64,000 nucleotides of DNA from Chrysaora quinquecirrha. Lineage: Eukaryota > Cnidaria > Scyphozoa > Semaeostomeae > Pelagiidae. The DNA lies in assembly GCA_014526335.1 (NCBI GenBank), contig JACTAT010000166.1:19905-83904 (forward strand), given 5' to 3'. This document shows positions 1-11,850 of the stretch, piece after piece. Each line of letters begins with the position of its first letter. Within the stretch, counting starts at the first letter, position 1. Under the pieces are notes generated by a model. It was not told the origin of the DNA, did not search any database, and worked only from the letters and a program-made list of their open reading frames with translations. The position numbers and the translations under genes are program-made.

Positions 1-1860
1 TTTGAAATGCACTATTCACAAACGTTTTCAAAAGGGTTTTTGTTTTGCTTTGAATGAAACGCAATTCTGAATAAGCATTTGAAATCAGGTAATGGCATTT
101 TGTTTCAATTGAAAGGGAAAAAAAGCATTAACACAATGCGATTCAAGCCGGTTGACTGAATTTCCCTGTAAACATCAACGCAAATAACTTTTTTGATCTA
201 GAAAAGTTGTTATTTCCCAGTAAATAATCCAGGTATAGATGAAATTTAGTAGATATATTCAGTCAGCTTCGTTACTTGTAGTCATCGTTATGAAGTAAGA
301 ATAATTTAACATACAGTAAGCAAGCAATCTATGTCTGGGGTCTAGACAAAAGATTTCAATTGGGCAAGACAATGCCTTGTGACAAAGAAGGGGGCTTTTC
401 CCTCGTTACCCCAGAAACGGTAGCAGTTGGGAAAGATATGGCAAGCGATGGCTCAACTTTAGAATAGGTTGCAGAGAAGGGTGCAGGTTTGAGAAGCGTA
501 ACATAAACAGCCACGGAGGAGATGCTCTGACAAAATTGTTGCCTTGACTACTACAAAATTAGTATATAAGACTAGCCCTTGCCCGTCTAAGAGCACCGCC
601 TCACAAGGACTCCGCCTCAAGAACCACCGCCTCAAAGACCTCCGCCTCAAAGACCTCCGCCTCAAGGACCTCTGCCTCTCCACTTACCTCCTAGTTTCTA
701 ATCTTTAGTATTTGTCCTTGATCCTAGTCCAGGGTCCCTTTTCCTAGTTCCAATCCCAGTTCTGTTCCACTGTTTTAGTGTAAGGTCCTTAGTCCAAATT
801 GATGTTTCTAAGTTTCGAATTAGTCAGTGTACAGCAGTTGTCTTTCTCTATAGTCTGTCCCTTAGTCCTGACATAATCAATCGTCTTCAGCCCCACTCCT
901 TCGTCCTGTTCCTCAGTCTTGTTATTGTTCAGATCTCCAAGCCCGTTCCTTGGTCCTGTTCCTTGGTCTTGTTATTGTTCATGTTTCTTAGTCCTGAAAT
1001 TACTCATGGTCTTCAGTCCCGTTCCTTTTTCCTGTTCCTTAGTCCTGAAATGGTCTTCAATTCCATTCGTTGGTGTTGTTTTTCAGTCTTGTTATTGTTC
1101 ATGCTCCTTAGTCCTGAATTTATTAATGGTCTTCAGTCCCGTTCCTTTATCCTGTTCCTAAGTTCTGAAATTACTCATGGTCTTTAGTCCCGTTCCTTTA
1201 TCCTGTTCCTTAGTGCTGAAATGATCTTCACTTCCATTCGTTGGTCTTGTTCCTCAGTCTTGTTTATGTTCATGCTCCTTAGTCCTGAAATTATTAATGT
1301 TCTTCAGTCCCGTTCCTTGATCCCGTTTGTCAGTCTTATTATTGCTCATGTTCCTTAGTCCTGAAATTGTTCACACACTATAGTCCCGTTCCTTTATCCT
1401 GTTCCTTAGTCCTGAAATGGTCTTCAGTTCCATTCCTTTGTCTTGTTCCTCAGTAATGTTATTGTTCATGTTCCCTAGTCCTGAAATTATTCATGTGCTT
1501 CAGTCCCGTTCCTTGGTCCCGTTTGTCAGTCTTATTATTGCTCATGTTCCTTAGTCCTGAAATTGTTCATGGTCTTCAGTCCCATTCCTTGGTCCTGTTC
1601 CCCAGTCATGTTATTGTTCATGTTTCTTAGTCCGGAAATTATTCGTGGTCTTCAGTCCCGTACTATGGTCCTGTTTCTCAGTCTTGTTATTGTTCATTCT
1701 CTGCAGATCTGTTCGTCATCGTTTTCCTTAGCCAAGTTGAGTTAGTCTAGTTTTTATGTTGTGAAGAAAATTTTACCTTTCTAGCTGTCCTTGGCTTGTT
1801 TCAATCCCGTTGAAAGGATCCCGCAAAGATCATGATAGAAAACGTGGCAATATAATAGAT
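1..1860. repeat. Composite repeat, copy 1 (partial, with 51-bp tandem array)
   Basis: The first 170 bases match 3570-3740 and 8140-8310, so the window opens inside a copy of a composite repeat. Positions 590-670 carry short 'CCGCCTCAAGGACC' units. From about 880 to 1700 lies a tandem array with a period near 51 bp, each unit holding 'agtcctgaaatt', 'catggtcttcagtccc' and 'gttccttggtcctgttcc'. The tail 1720-1860 matches 3290-3420 and 7850-7975. Open frames across the array arise because 51 is a multiple of three; no gene is supported. Confidence 0.8.
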
Positions 1861-4330
1861 AGAACGCATTCTCCGCGGAGAACTCGGGTTTACTGCAGGA
1901 GAAATCGTGGATAACTTGGGTTTACTGCAGGATCCTGCTTCTTGGTCTTGTTGTAGTTATCTTGCTCAGTCCTGTATAGTCAGATTTTAGTATAAGAGAT
2001 AGCTCATGCCCGTCTCTGACCACCGCCTCATAGAACCACCGCCAGCGAGAGAAGTTTGCAAAAACGAAAGGGTAGAACCACCGCCTCAAGGACCTCTGCC
2101 TCAAGGACCTCTGCCTTAAGAACCTGCGCTTGAACAAACTTTGCTTCTCGACTTAGCTCCTAGTTTCTAATACTGAGTATTTTTCCTTGGTCATAGTCCA
2201 GGGTCCCTTTTCCTAGTGCCAATCACAGTTCTGTTCCTCTGTTTTAGTTCAAGGTCCTTAGTCCGCAATGATGTTCCTAGTTTCAAATTAGTTAGTGTAC
2301 AGCAGTTCTCTTTGTCTATGGTCTGTTCCCTCAATAGTCCTGAAATAATTGATGGTCTTCTGTCCCGATCCTTGGTCCTGTTCGTCAGTCTTGATATTGT
2401 TCAGATTTTCTATCCCATTCCTTGGTCCTGTTCCTCAGACTTGTTACTGTTCATGTTCCTTAGTCCTGAAATTATTCATGGGGTCCTGTCCCATTTCTTT
2501 GTCCTGTGTCTTATTCCTAAATCTATTCAAGATCTTCACCCCTTAGTCTAGTTCGTAAACTTTGTTATTTTCACATTACTTAGTCCTGATATTATTCATG
2601 GTCTTCAGTCCCATTCCTTAGTGCTGTTCCTTAGTCCTGAAATTACTCAGTGTCTTGAGTCCCATTCCTTAGTTCTGTTCCTTAGTTCTGAAATGACTCA
2701 CAGTTTTCAGACTCATTCCTTATTCCTGTTTCTCAGTCCTGAAATTATTCATGGTCTTCAGTCCCATTCCTTAATCCTGTTCCTCAGTCCTGAAATTACT
2801 CACGTTCTTCAGTCCTGTTCCTAATTCCTGTTTCTCAGTCCTGAAATTATTCATGGTCTTCAGTTCCATTCCTTAGTCCTGTTCCTCAGTCCTGTAATTA
2901 CTCATGGCCTTCAGTCCTGTTCCTAATTCCTGTTCCTCAGTCCTGAAATTACTCATGGTCTTCAGTCCCATTCCTTAGCCCTGTTCCTCAGTCCTGAAAT
3001 TACTCATGGTCTTCAGTCCCATTCTTAAGTCCTGTTCGTCAGTCCTGAAATGTCTCATGGTCTTCAGACGCATTCCTTATTCCTGTTTCTCAGTCCTGAA
3101 ATTATTCATGGTCTTCTGTCCCATTCTTTAGTCCTGTCCGTCCTAAAATTACTCATGGTCTTCGGTCCCATTCCAAGTCCTGTTCCTCAGTCCTGAAATT
3201 ATTCGTGGCCTTCAGTCCCATACTGTGGTCCCGTTCCTCAGTCTTGTTATTATTCATTCTCTGCAGTTCTGTTCCACATCGTTTTCCTTAGCCAAGTTCG
3301 TTGGTCAAGTTTTTATGTTGCGAAGAAAATTTTACCTTTCTAGCTGTCCTTGGCTTGTTTCCTTCCCGTTGAAAGGTCCCCCAAAGATCATGATAGAAAA
3401 CGTAGCAATATAATAAATTGAGCGCATTCTCCGTCTGATCGTGGAGAACTCGGGTTTACTGCAGGATCCTCTTTCTTGGTCTTGCTGTAGTTTATCTTGC
3501 TCAGTCCTGTATAGTCAGATACTGCTATCAAGGCAGCTTCAACTTCGTGATTGCATTTGGAAAGTGCTTTCAAATGCACTCTTCAAAAACCCTTTTAAAA
3601 AGTATTTTGTTTGTTTTCTTTGAATGAAATGCACTTCTGAATAAGCTTTTGAAATGCGGTAATGGCATTTTGTTTCCATTGAAAGGGTTGAAAGCATTTG
3701 TGACAACGGGATTCAAGCCGGTTGACTGAATATTCACGTAAACATGGACTTTGTTTGAGGAACTTTGATTGAATAATATTAATACCAAACGAATTTTAAA
3801 ATTATTCCGAAGCAAGTTTTAGTGATCGAGAAGTCTCCCGGTCCTCCGGAAAGCATTTTCAACAGGAAAATCACAGAAATAAAAAATTCTGATCCTCTCG
3901 TGAGGGGAATCGATCTCCTGCCTCCCACAACCCGCATCACGAAACAGGAGCCTTTACCAACAGAGCTATTTTCACGGCTTTCAGATTTTGATAATCCCTT
4001 TAGGAAAACAATCGGGCGATTGTTCAAACAGGCACCAATGACGCACTTCAAAGAGGGGTTAGCCCCAATTACCCCAGAAGCGAGAGAAGTTTGCAAAAAA
4101 CGAAAGGGTGATGACACGCCTACCCCACGGTCGGCCGAGCGGCGAAAAAGTCGGAAAAGCGTACCACTTCCGAGGTCGGCGGGGCGACTCTTACAAAATC
4201 GGTTTCCATGGAAATTACCATTTTAGTATAAGAGACTAGCTCTTGCCCGTCTAAGACCACCGCCTCATGAGGACCACCGCCTTCAATGAACTCCGCCAAA
4301 ATAGCTTCCACCTCAAAAGCATTGTGCATT
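1860..4330. repeat. Composite repeat, copy 2 (51-bp array plus tRNA-like module)
   Basis: This is the second copy of the composite repeat. A 'CCGCCTCAAGGACC' block (2020-2130) precedes a 51-bp tandem array (about 2330-3250). It is followed by the shared tail (3290-3420), a block shared with 1-170 and 8100-8310, and a tRNA-like module (3822-4226). One small rearrangement is visible: at 2040-2075 a piece normally found near 4080-4110 ('gcgagagaagtttgcaaaa') interrupts the CCGCCTC block. Confidence 0.8.
3822..4226 (-). repeat. tRNA-like (SINE-type) module in composite repeat, copy A
   Basis: Read on the minus strand, 3893-3985 resembles a decayed tRNA. There is an A-box-like 'TAGCTCTGTTGG' near 3975 and a B-box-like 'GATCGATTCC' near 3910, spaced as in RNA polymerase III internal promoters. 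The same module recurs at 6203-6610 and 8370-8760 with strong similarity, so it is a repeat and not a functional tRNA gene. The acceptor stem does not pair well. The neighbouring block 4035-4200 (GC-rich) is also shared by all three copies. Confidence 0.5.
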
Positions 4331-4339
4331 GAGGTAGCT

Positions 4340-4720
4340 ATATTTGCTGTTAATCTAAATTAGGATCTTAATCCAAATCTTTATCTTAAACCTTGATCTT
4401 GATCTTAATCTTATTGTTAGCCTTAGTGTTAATGTTAGTGTTCAACTGAAATGGAATCTTTATCATAACTTCTACCCAAATTGGAATCTTAATCTCAATC
4501 TTAATCTTAATCTGAATCTAAATCTTAATCTTAACTTTAATCTTAATCTTAATCTTAATCTTGATCTTAATTCTAATTTTAGTTAATGTTAATAATCTTA
4601 ATTTTAATCTTAATCTTAGTGTTAGTTAATCTTGAACTCCACCTGAATATTAGTCTTAGTCTGTGTTAGTGTTGGTCTAAGTATCAGTCATTCATTTTTA
4701 AGTTAAACTTAATGTTATTT
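4340..4720. repeat. Imperfect TTAATC/TTAGTC hexamer tract
   Basis: Simple sequence dominated by 'aatctt', 'ttaatc' and 'tgttagt' units, densest at 4490-4620. No coding potential is visible. It follows directly on composite repeat copy 2. Confidence 0.8.
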
Positions 4721-4899
4721 TTAATTTGTAAACTGAAGCTCATTTTCAAACCAGTCTTAATCTGACTGAACCTTTATGTTAATCTTGATGTAAATCAGAA
4801 ATAACATTGAAACTTAAAATTGATGTTAATGTTGCTCTTAATCGCCGCATGCAATAATGCCAATCTCAAACTGTATCATCATCTTAATTCATCTTCATA

Positions 4900-5045
4900 C
4901 TCTTAGATGCAAAATAAATGCCCCCTCCCTGTTTATTAATTTTGAGTTTTTCCCCACCTTATTAGGACCTTATTATTTTATTAGTTTATTAATTTTAAAA
5001 GAAGCAATTTCACTTGTGAAAGGATTACCCCCTACCTCAAGGCCT
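4900..5045. repeat. AT-rich MITE debris with 'cctgtttattaatttt' units
   Basis: Fragment containing 'ccctgtttattaattttgag'-type sequence that recurs at 5410-5460, 5570-5620 and 5650-5710. The last two end in 'ggcacctaggagta' or 'ggtacctaagagta', close to the terminal repeat of the element at 15792-16200. I read 4900-5760 as nested remains of that family, with no gene. Confidence 0.5.
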
Positions 5046-5049
5046 AGTT

Positions 5050-5366
5050 CTTAAAGTTCCTTATTTTGAGGCAATTGTAGTTCTTCATTAATAATTCCTT
5101 AATTTAAGGACCAGTGGTCTTAACAATTTTGCATGTGAGTAAAGCTCGATACTACTCAAAGAAACATTGGATACATGCTAAACGTACAATTTATGTGATT
5201 TTCGACTGCAAATGAATGGAACCGGCTAATTCTTGATTATTTGCAGTGATAAAAGTATTCAACATTCAAAAGTTCCTTAATGATTTTCTTTTAGTAGTAT
5301 AAGTTCTTTAAATTTTCGAGCCTTCTACATGTAGTTTCTTTATAAAGTGGTTCCTTATAAAAAAAG
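5050..5366 (-). mobile_element. MITE family B copy (inverted relative to 13147-13500)
   Basis: The segment is the reverse-complement match of 13147-13500, from 'gaggcaattgtagttc' to the terminal 'ttataaaaaaagc'. Shared internal landmarks include 'ttttagtagtataag', 'ccttctacatgtag' and 'gtgattttcgactgcaaatg'. A third, shorter copy starts at 30921. There is no coding content. Confidence 0.7.
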
Positions 5367-6018
5367 CTTAAACTATGTTTGTTAAACTTCCCCACCACGG
5401 AACTTATTAGGACTCCCCATTTATTAAATTTTCCAAAAAATCCCTCCCCGTTTATTTGGCACCTAGGAGTATTTAGTAAAAGTGAAATTAATCTTCATTA
5501 ATATTATTCTTAATCTTCAGCTGTTTAAACAGAAATCTTGGTTGAACATCATGTTAAGATTGCCAACCCCCATTTATTAATTTTCGAAGAAATAATTTCA
5601 CTTGTGAAAGGAGTAAACTACGTTTATTAATTTTTCCCCACCCCTAGACCTTATAAAAACCCCCTGTTTATTAAATGTTTGGAAACAATTTCCCACCCCC
5701 CTGTTTATTTGGTACCTAAGAGTATTGGTCTTAATGTTAATATTAGTAAAAGTGAAATTAATCTTTAATTTAAAATAAATTTTATATTATTCTAAATTCT
5801 TCAGCTGCAATAAAACTTTAAATTAAAATCGAAGATGAAATTAAAATTATAATGAAAACCAAATAAAAAATAAATTTATAATTGGAAAAATATGAGAAAA
5901 AAAGATCTAAAGATTTAAGTCATCCCAAAAAGCCTTCTAGTTTAATCGAAGTGACTTTAAGACATTCAAAAGAAATGTAAACTATTTAAATCACGAAAAG
6001 AAAAACACCAAAAATGTG

Positions 6019-6092
6019 CCCTTGGGGGGATTTGAACTCCAGCCATTCTGGGTAGCAGGCGAGCACTTAACCACTCGGCTACACAGCCGTTG
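6019..6092 (-). tRNA. Degenerate tRNA-like sequence (Ser-like A box), probably pseudogene or SINE head
   Basis: On the minus strand the sequence contains 'TAGCCGAGTGGTTAAG', a near-perfect A box, and 'GGAGTTCAAATCCC', a near B box, at normal spacing. A loop that could present a GCT anticodon lies between them. The acceptor and T stems have several mismatches and there is no long variable arm, so a functional tRNA is unlikely. A pseudo-tRNA or the head of a tRNA-derived SINE is more probable. Confidence 0.4.
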
Positions 6093-6199
6093 CGCATAGC
6101 CAAGAATAATCTCCTAGTGGTCCTTAATGTTCATGGTAGGGAACAACAAAACACGTAGAAAAAAATTTGTTTAACGAATTTAAAAATTACACCAAAGGC

Positions 6200-8800
6200 A
6201 AATTTTAGTTGCCAGACGTCTCCTCGGCCTTGGGAAAACATTTCCAACACGGAAATAACAGAAATAAAAAAAATTCAAAAGGAAAAGATTTGCCCCTGAG
6301 GGGAGTCGAACTCCCAACTCTGCGTCTCAGCTCACGAGACACGCCGCCTTACCGACCATGCTACAGTGCCTTGTTTCGATTTAGTGATAATCCTCCTACA
6401 GAAAACAATCGGACAATGGTTAAAACAGACACCAATGACGCACTTCAAAGAAGGGTTAGCCCCAATTACCCCAGAAGCGAAGGCAGTTCACAAAAAAAGA
6501 GAGGGTGATGACACGCCTACCCCACGGTCGGCAGAGGAGGGAAAAAGTGGGGAAGTCGTGCCACCTACCACATCGGCACAACTGCTAAGACAAAATCGGT
6601 CTCCATGACTACTCCCATTTTAGTATATAGAGAGATAGCTCATGCCCGTCTCTGACCACTGCCTCATAGAACCACCGCCTCAAGGACCTCTGCCTCAAGG
6701 ACCTCTGCTTCAAGGACCTCTGCCTTAAGAACCTGCGCTTGAACAAACTTTGCTTCTCGACTTAGCTCCTAGTTTCTAATATTGAGTATTTTTCCTTGGT
6801 CATAGTCCAGGGTCCCTTTTCCTAGTGCCAAGCACAGTTCTGTTCCTCTGTTTTAGTCCAAGGTCCTTAGTCCGCAATGATGTTCCAAGTTTCAAATAAG
6901 TTAGTGTACAGCAGTTCTCTTTGTCTATGGTCTGTTCCGTCAATAGTCCTGAAATAATTGATGGTCTTCTGTCCCGTTCCTTGGTCCTGTTCGTCAGTCT
7001 TTATATTGTTTAGATTTTCTATCCCATTCCTTGGTCCTGTTCCTCAGACTTGTTACTGTTCATTAGTCCTGAAATTATTCATGGGGTCCTGTCCCATTTC
7101 TTTGTCCTGTGTCTTATTCCTAAATCTATTGAAGATCTTCACCCCTTAGTCTAGTTCGTAAACTTTGTTATTTTTCACATTACTTAGTCCTGATATTATT
7201 CATGGTCTTCAGTCCCATTCCTTAGTCCTGTTCCTCTGTCCTGAAATTACTCAGTGTCTTGAGTCCCATTCCTAAGTCCTGTTCCTTTGTTCTGAAATGA
7301 CTCACAGTTTTCAGACTCATTCCTTATTCCTGTTTCTCAGTCCTGAAATTATTCATGGTCTTCAGTCCCATTCCTTAATCCTGTTCCTCAGTCCTGAAAT
7401 TACTCACGTTCTTCAGTCCTGTTCCTAATTCCTGTTTCTCAGTCCTGAAATTATTCATGGTCTTCAGTTCCATTCCTTAGTCCTGTTCCTCAGTCCTGTA
7501 ATTACTCATGGACTTCAGTCCTGTTCCTAATTCCTGTTCCTCAGTCCTGAAATTACTCATGGTCTTCAGTCCCATTCCTTAGCCCTGTTCCTCAGTCCTG
7601 AAATTACTCATGGTGTTCAGACGCATTCCTTATTCCTGTTTCTCAGTCCTGAAATTATTCATGGTCTTCTGTCCCATTCTTTAGTCCTGTCCGTCCTAAA
7701 ATTACTCATGGTCTTCAGTCCCATTCCAAGTCCTGTTCCTCAGTCCTGAAATTATTCGTGGCCTTCAGTCCCATACTGCTGGTCCCGTTCCTCAGTCTTG
7801 TTATTATTCATTCTCTGCAGTTCTGTTCCACATCGTTTTCCTTAGCCAATTTCGTTGGTCAAGTTTTTATGTTGTGAAGAAAATTTTACCTTTCTAGCTG
7901 TCCTTGGCTTGTTTCCTTCCCGTTGAAAGAATCCCCCAAAGATCATGATAGAAAACGTAGCAATATAATAAATTGAGCGCATTCTCCGTCTGATCGTGGA
8001 GAACTCTGGTTTACTGCAGGATCCTGCTTCTTGGTCTTGTTGTAGTTTATCTTTCTCAGTCCTGTATAGTCAGGTACTGCTATCAAGGCAGCTTAAACTT
8101 CGTGATCACATTTGGAAAGTGTTTTGTTTGCTTTTAAATGCACTGTTGAAAAAAGGGTTTTTGCTTGTTTTCTTTGACTGAAATGCACTTCTGAATAAAC
8201 TTTTGAAATGTGGTAATGGCATTTTGTTTCCATTGAAAGGGTTAAAAGCATTTGCACAACGCGATTTAAACTGGTTGACTGAATATTCACGTAAACATGG
8301 ACTTTGTTTGATGAACTTCAATTGAAAAATATTAACACCAAACGAATTTTAAAATAATTCCGAAGCAAGATTTGGTGATCGAGACGTCTCCTTGTGCTCC
8401 GAAAAGCAAACAACCAAGTAAACAACTGGAAGAAAAAATGCCGATTGAAAAAGATTCTCCCCTGAGAGGAATCGATCTTCTACCTCCGACAACCCGCATC
8501 ACGAAACAGGAGCCTTTACCAACAGAGCTATTTTCACGGGTTTCAGATTTCGATAATCTCTTTAGGAAAACAATGGGGCTATTGTTCAAACGGGCACCAA
8601 TGACGCACTTCAAAGAAGGGTTAGCCCCACTTACCCCAGAAGCGAGAGAAGTTTGCAAAAAACGACAGGGCGATGGCTCGCCTACCCCACAGGCGGCCGG
8701 GCCGCGAAAAAGTCCGAAAATCGTACCACCAACAACACGGGAGGAGTGACTGTCACAAAATCGGTTACCATGACCACTCCTATTTTAGTATAGTAGACTA
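6200..8800. repeat. Composite repeat, copy 3 (most complete)
   Basis: Order: tRNA-like module (6203-6610), CCGCCTC block (6640-6740), 51-bp tandem array (about 6940-7800), tail (7850-7975), block shared with the window start (8100-8310), second tRNA-like module (8370-8780). Long stretches are nearly identical to copy 2: compare 2160-3420 with 6760-7980. This suggests a recent duplication or active homogenisation. The tRNA-like heads are on the minus strand at about 6293-6370 and 8455-8550. Confidence 0.8.
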
Positions 8801-9157
8801 TAAATTTTGTCCAGCCTCAATATTCTTAAAAATGCTCGGTTTGAGCCTGAATATATTCTTAAAGTATTCTTATTTTTCAAATCTGATATGCGGTTTTAGG
8901 GGAACATAGTTAAAAGAAAAATCATCTCATATGGTCGAGCGAAAGAAATATTTAACTATTATAACAAAAAGAATGTTGTTAACAATCATGAAGTTTCGTT
9001 CTAACAATGCAAAACAGGCATCTGCTGAAAAATGAGACAGAAATATGGGAGAGCTGAGGCTGAGCATATTCTTACAATATTCTTAAAAATAGGATGATTC
9101 TGAGCCTGAATATTCTTAGAAACAATATTCTTATAAAAAAAAGAGTGTAGTGTACTA
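8795..9157. mobile_element. MITE family A relative (degenerate)
   Basis: Contains repeated 'gagcctgaatattctta' units and ends in 'ttataaaaaaaagagtgta', the terminal signature seen in the intact copies 9340-9739 and 27864-28228. The left end is decayed. No gene is visible. Confidence 0.5.
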
Positions 9158-9339
9158 AATATCTTTTAAGCATAGTCAATGTTTTAAGTAAGGCCAGTAA
9201 TTAATTGGATAACGCGAAACTATTTCATTAATTGAGAGAAATCCAAGAAAAATTTGCATTTTTTTGTGGCCGAACAATTTCAAACTGTTACTAAAATCGT
9301 AAACGTAGTTCCTTATTTGTAATCAATTCTAGCTACATA

Positions 9340-9739
9340 CACACTTTATAAGAATACCTTATTTTTTGCCGAGCCTCGATTATGCTTAAGCTTATTCGAT
9401 TTTGAGCCTGAAAATATTCGTAAATTATTCTTAATCATCAATGTTGTAAATTGGCCTGAAGATCAAAGGAAATAAGTCAAATTCTCATGGTGCCATAGAT
9501 GGATGGCTGACATTAATAAAAAGAGTTACTGTATCAAAGAGTCAGACAGGATGTATGCACTTCAAAACAAATACAGTAGCCTGACAATCACACTTATTGT
9601 ACGGTGTAAAAAACGCAGAGAAATATAAAAATGATCCTCGTCAAGCTTAAGCCTCAGATTATTCTTAAATAATTCTTAAATTTCAGCAATTTTGAGCCTG
9701 AATATTCTTATAGACTGTATTCTTGTAAAAAATAGTGTG
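9340..9739. mobile_element. TA-flanked MITE family A, inside the intron of the 9.8-kb peptide locus
   Basis: A 400-bp element begins 'CACACTTTATAAGAATA' and ends with the inverted form '...AAAAAATAGTGTG'. TA lies on both sides (9338-9339 and 9740-9741), the target duplication typical of Tc1/mariner-type insertions. It matches 27864-28228 in reverse orientation, including the inner 'gccgagcctcgatta' and 'gatcctcgtcaa' blocks. It has no ORF, so it is non-autonomous. Confidence 0.75.
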
Positions 9740-9785
9740 TAGTTGTAGAAGAGTAACAATAATTTTGATAGCAATATTGACTTAC

Positions 9786-9860
9786 CACTGTCTGCAATGC
9801 TTAATACGAGAAATATGGCGAATACAAGCAGAATCAACAGCCTTTTCATCTTGAATGATC
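9786..9860 (-). CDS. Signal-peptide exon of a small secreted peptide gene (partial, orphan)
   Basis: On the minus strand a 3' splice site (TTGCAG) at 9861-9863 opens an exon with 'TTCAAG' just before an ATG at 9849-9847. The exon encodes 21 residues starting MKRLLILL, a textbook signal peptide, then ends in phase 1 at a GTAAGT donor. The exon at 23735-23807 has the same layout: the same leader sequence, the same 64 coding nucleotides, the same phase, and a short leader intron ahead of it. The two loci are therefore likely paralogues. I cannot find the downstream exons: the following sequence holds MITEs (9340-9739, 8795-9157) and then the composite repeat. It may be a truncated gene, or the rest may lie elsewhere. 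Confidence 0.6.
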
Positions 9861-9970
9861 CTGCAACTGGAAAATTTAGTAACGTTATTCACTCTAGAAA
9901 GAGAAAAAAGTTGTTAGTAAAGATTATTTAAATTGATTCCAACGAGAAACACATATTCTTACATTCTTAC

Positions 9971-10035
9971 CTCAAGGCTATCTCAATCTGATTGATCTGT
10001 TGATTGAACTGAAACTTTCTTCCCCACGTTGCCTT
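9971..10035 (-). other. 5' untranslated exon of the 9.8-kb peptide locus
   Basis: A donor site (GAG|GTAAGA on the minus strand) at 9970-9966 lies 110 bp upstream of the signal-peptide exon's acceptor. It mirrors the leader exon and 123-bp intron of the 23.6-kb paralogue. The 5' limit is a guess. Confidence 0.4.
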
Positions 10036-10039
10036 TTTG

Positions 10040-11400
10040 ATAGTAAGAGATACATTTGTTTTATGAATGGGAAGAAAGACATCAAAGTTGGGTAACTACA
10101 GCAAACACTTCACATTAGAAACTGGGAAGATCCTCGAGGATTTGGGTTAGCTTGCACAGTAAACTTTCCCGGATATCATAATAACAATGTAATATTAACT
10201 TTGTGCATTCCTCTCATTATATCTGTAGACCAAATGTAACTGTCTCAGTTCCTCTTAATCTTAGCCTTCAATCTAGAGATAATTTTTTGGCCTTGTTTAT
10301 GATATGTTACCCTGGATGCGAATCCCATTCAAATCTGTCTCCTGTGTTTTAAATTTATTTGTTGTCCTAACCAAGGGTAACTGTCTAACAGTGACATTAC
10401 AGACTCAAATAACTGGAGAGAAGTGCAAATAATGGTGGCATGTTGAAACAGCCATGAATCTATCAATCATGCCTTTCATGGTCACCACAGGGCAATCTCG
10501 TAGATTTTTTTATAACTAGGCAATGCATATATAATGATAATTTGGGTAAAATTTAAAAACAACAAACATCAAGGGAACGGATCCGAATGGATACGTTCCA
10601 AGAAAAATTTCAATTGAACAATATTTATCAACTACCTAACCCATGCTTTCCCCTCCTTTAACTTTTGTAGATCATCGTCGATTTTGTTGTTGAAGTTGTC
10701 ATTTACTTTTGAGTTGATCTTATAAAGTAGCTGCTTGTTTTCAAGGCTGTATCTATGCGTTATGGAACAAGAGAAACCACATTAGGTAATTTAAGTTCTG
10801 CGTTATGCACCACACTATGCAAAAAATACCACCACATCAAGCATGATAACCCACCACCGCAGTGCTTGTCTACCACAGTAGACAAAAATATAACAACCCA
10901 ACACAGGGCCCACAATAGTATTTATCCAGCAAAGTACGCAAAAAATACCACCTCATCAAGCATAATAAAGAACTTTTAGAATAATAATAATATGATATAA
11001 TGAGGGTTAATTCCTATAACCCCGGGCGAAGCAGGAAAATTGGGCATTTTGTGCACTGCCCTGTTTGCCTGCACAATAGACCCCTTACAGTCAGGTGATT
11101 GGCTATGAGAAACATGGTTTCCGGGCAATGCACCTTGTCCAACAGAAGAAAAGTTCTGTCGGAAGGAAAATCGCAAAGAGAAAGAGAAAGAGGGAGCAAA
11201 GGGAGGGTGGGAAAAGCTGTGATGCCAACACATGATTATCTGTTTCTCGAACTTTCCAATCTTTTAGCAAAGCTACCTTGCAGAGAAACACAAGGTGGAA
11301 GACTTGTAACGCCGAGCTTCCGCGGGACAACCCGTCTTGTTATAGTCACTAACTCGGGTTAAACAAGTCTAACCCCCATATAATAAGGCCATTAGCCAAT
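10040..11400. other. Intergenic sequence without a supported gene
   Basis: Unique-looking AT-rich sequence. Positions 10805-10960 contain a loose duplication of an 'aaaaaataccacc' phrase. Open frames at 10990-11360 overlap on both strands and show no domain or splice signals. I see nothing functional. Confidence 0.5.
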
Positions 11401-11404
11401 TAAA

Positions 11405-11850
11405 CCCTTCAGTGTTTATTATTCACAGTTGTACTTCTCGTTAATGCGGCAATCGTCATATAATTTCTCAAACTCGATAACTGATTTCGCATTGATTACG
11501 GTTGGTGGCAAATTGTTCCATTCGTTTGTTGCTCGTTTTGAAAAAATAATTCCTCCTCAAGTTCGACGATGAAGCAAGTTTGAAAAGATTCATTGTGTCC
11601 TCTTGTAATTAAAGAACTTGGTTCAAAAATCTTTTGCTGTCAGTATCAATCATGCCAAGTAGTATTTAAAAGTTGTGATCATATCTCTACGTCTTCTTCT
11701 ATAGCTTCTTCTTTTATAGCTTAATGATGGGAGATCGAGGGCAAGTAAGCGTTCCGTGTACGATTTATCTTTTAGTTCCGTCACCAACCTTGTTGCTCGT
11801 CTTTGCACCGATTCTGATTCAAAATGGATTCCCTGTATTCAATAGGCTAT
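11405..11850 (-). pseudogene. LINE (non-LTR retrotransposon) C-terminal remnant
   Basis: Minus-strand translation gives fragments typical of the region after the reverse transcriptase in cnidarian LINEs. Near 11830 it reads 'SVQRRATRLV', then an 'ERLLALDLPSL' stretch and a 'RRRRDMI' stretch. Near 11520 it reads 'RATNEWNNLPPTVINA'. Several stop codons interrupt it, so it is a dead fragment. The family (CR1/Jockey-like) is judged from motif style only. Confidence 0.7.

Noticed and set aside
919..2824. Ser/Leu-rich ORFs in the 51-bp arrays
   Set aside because: Open frames follow from a repeat period divisible by three. Several frames are open at once and no start, splice or domain evidence exists.
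6293..6370. Functional tRNA at the tRNA-like module
   Set aside because: The anticodon arm and B box look reasonable (a GAG anticodon is possible), but the acceptor stem does not pair and the module is repeated with the composite repeat.
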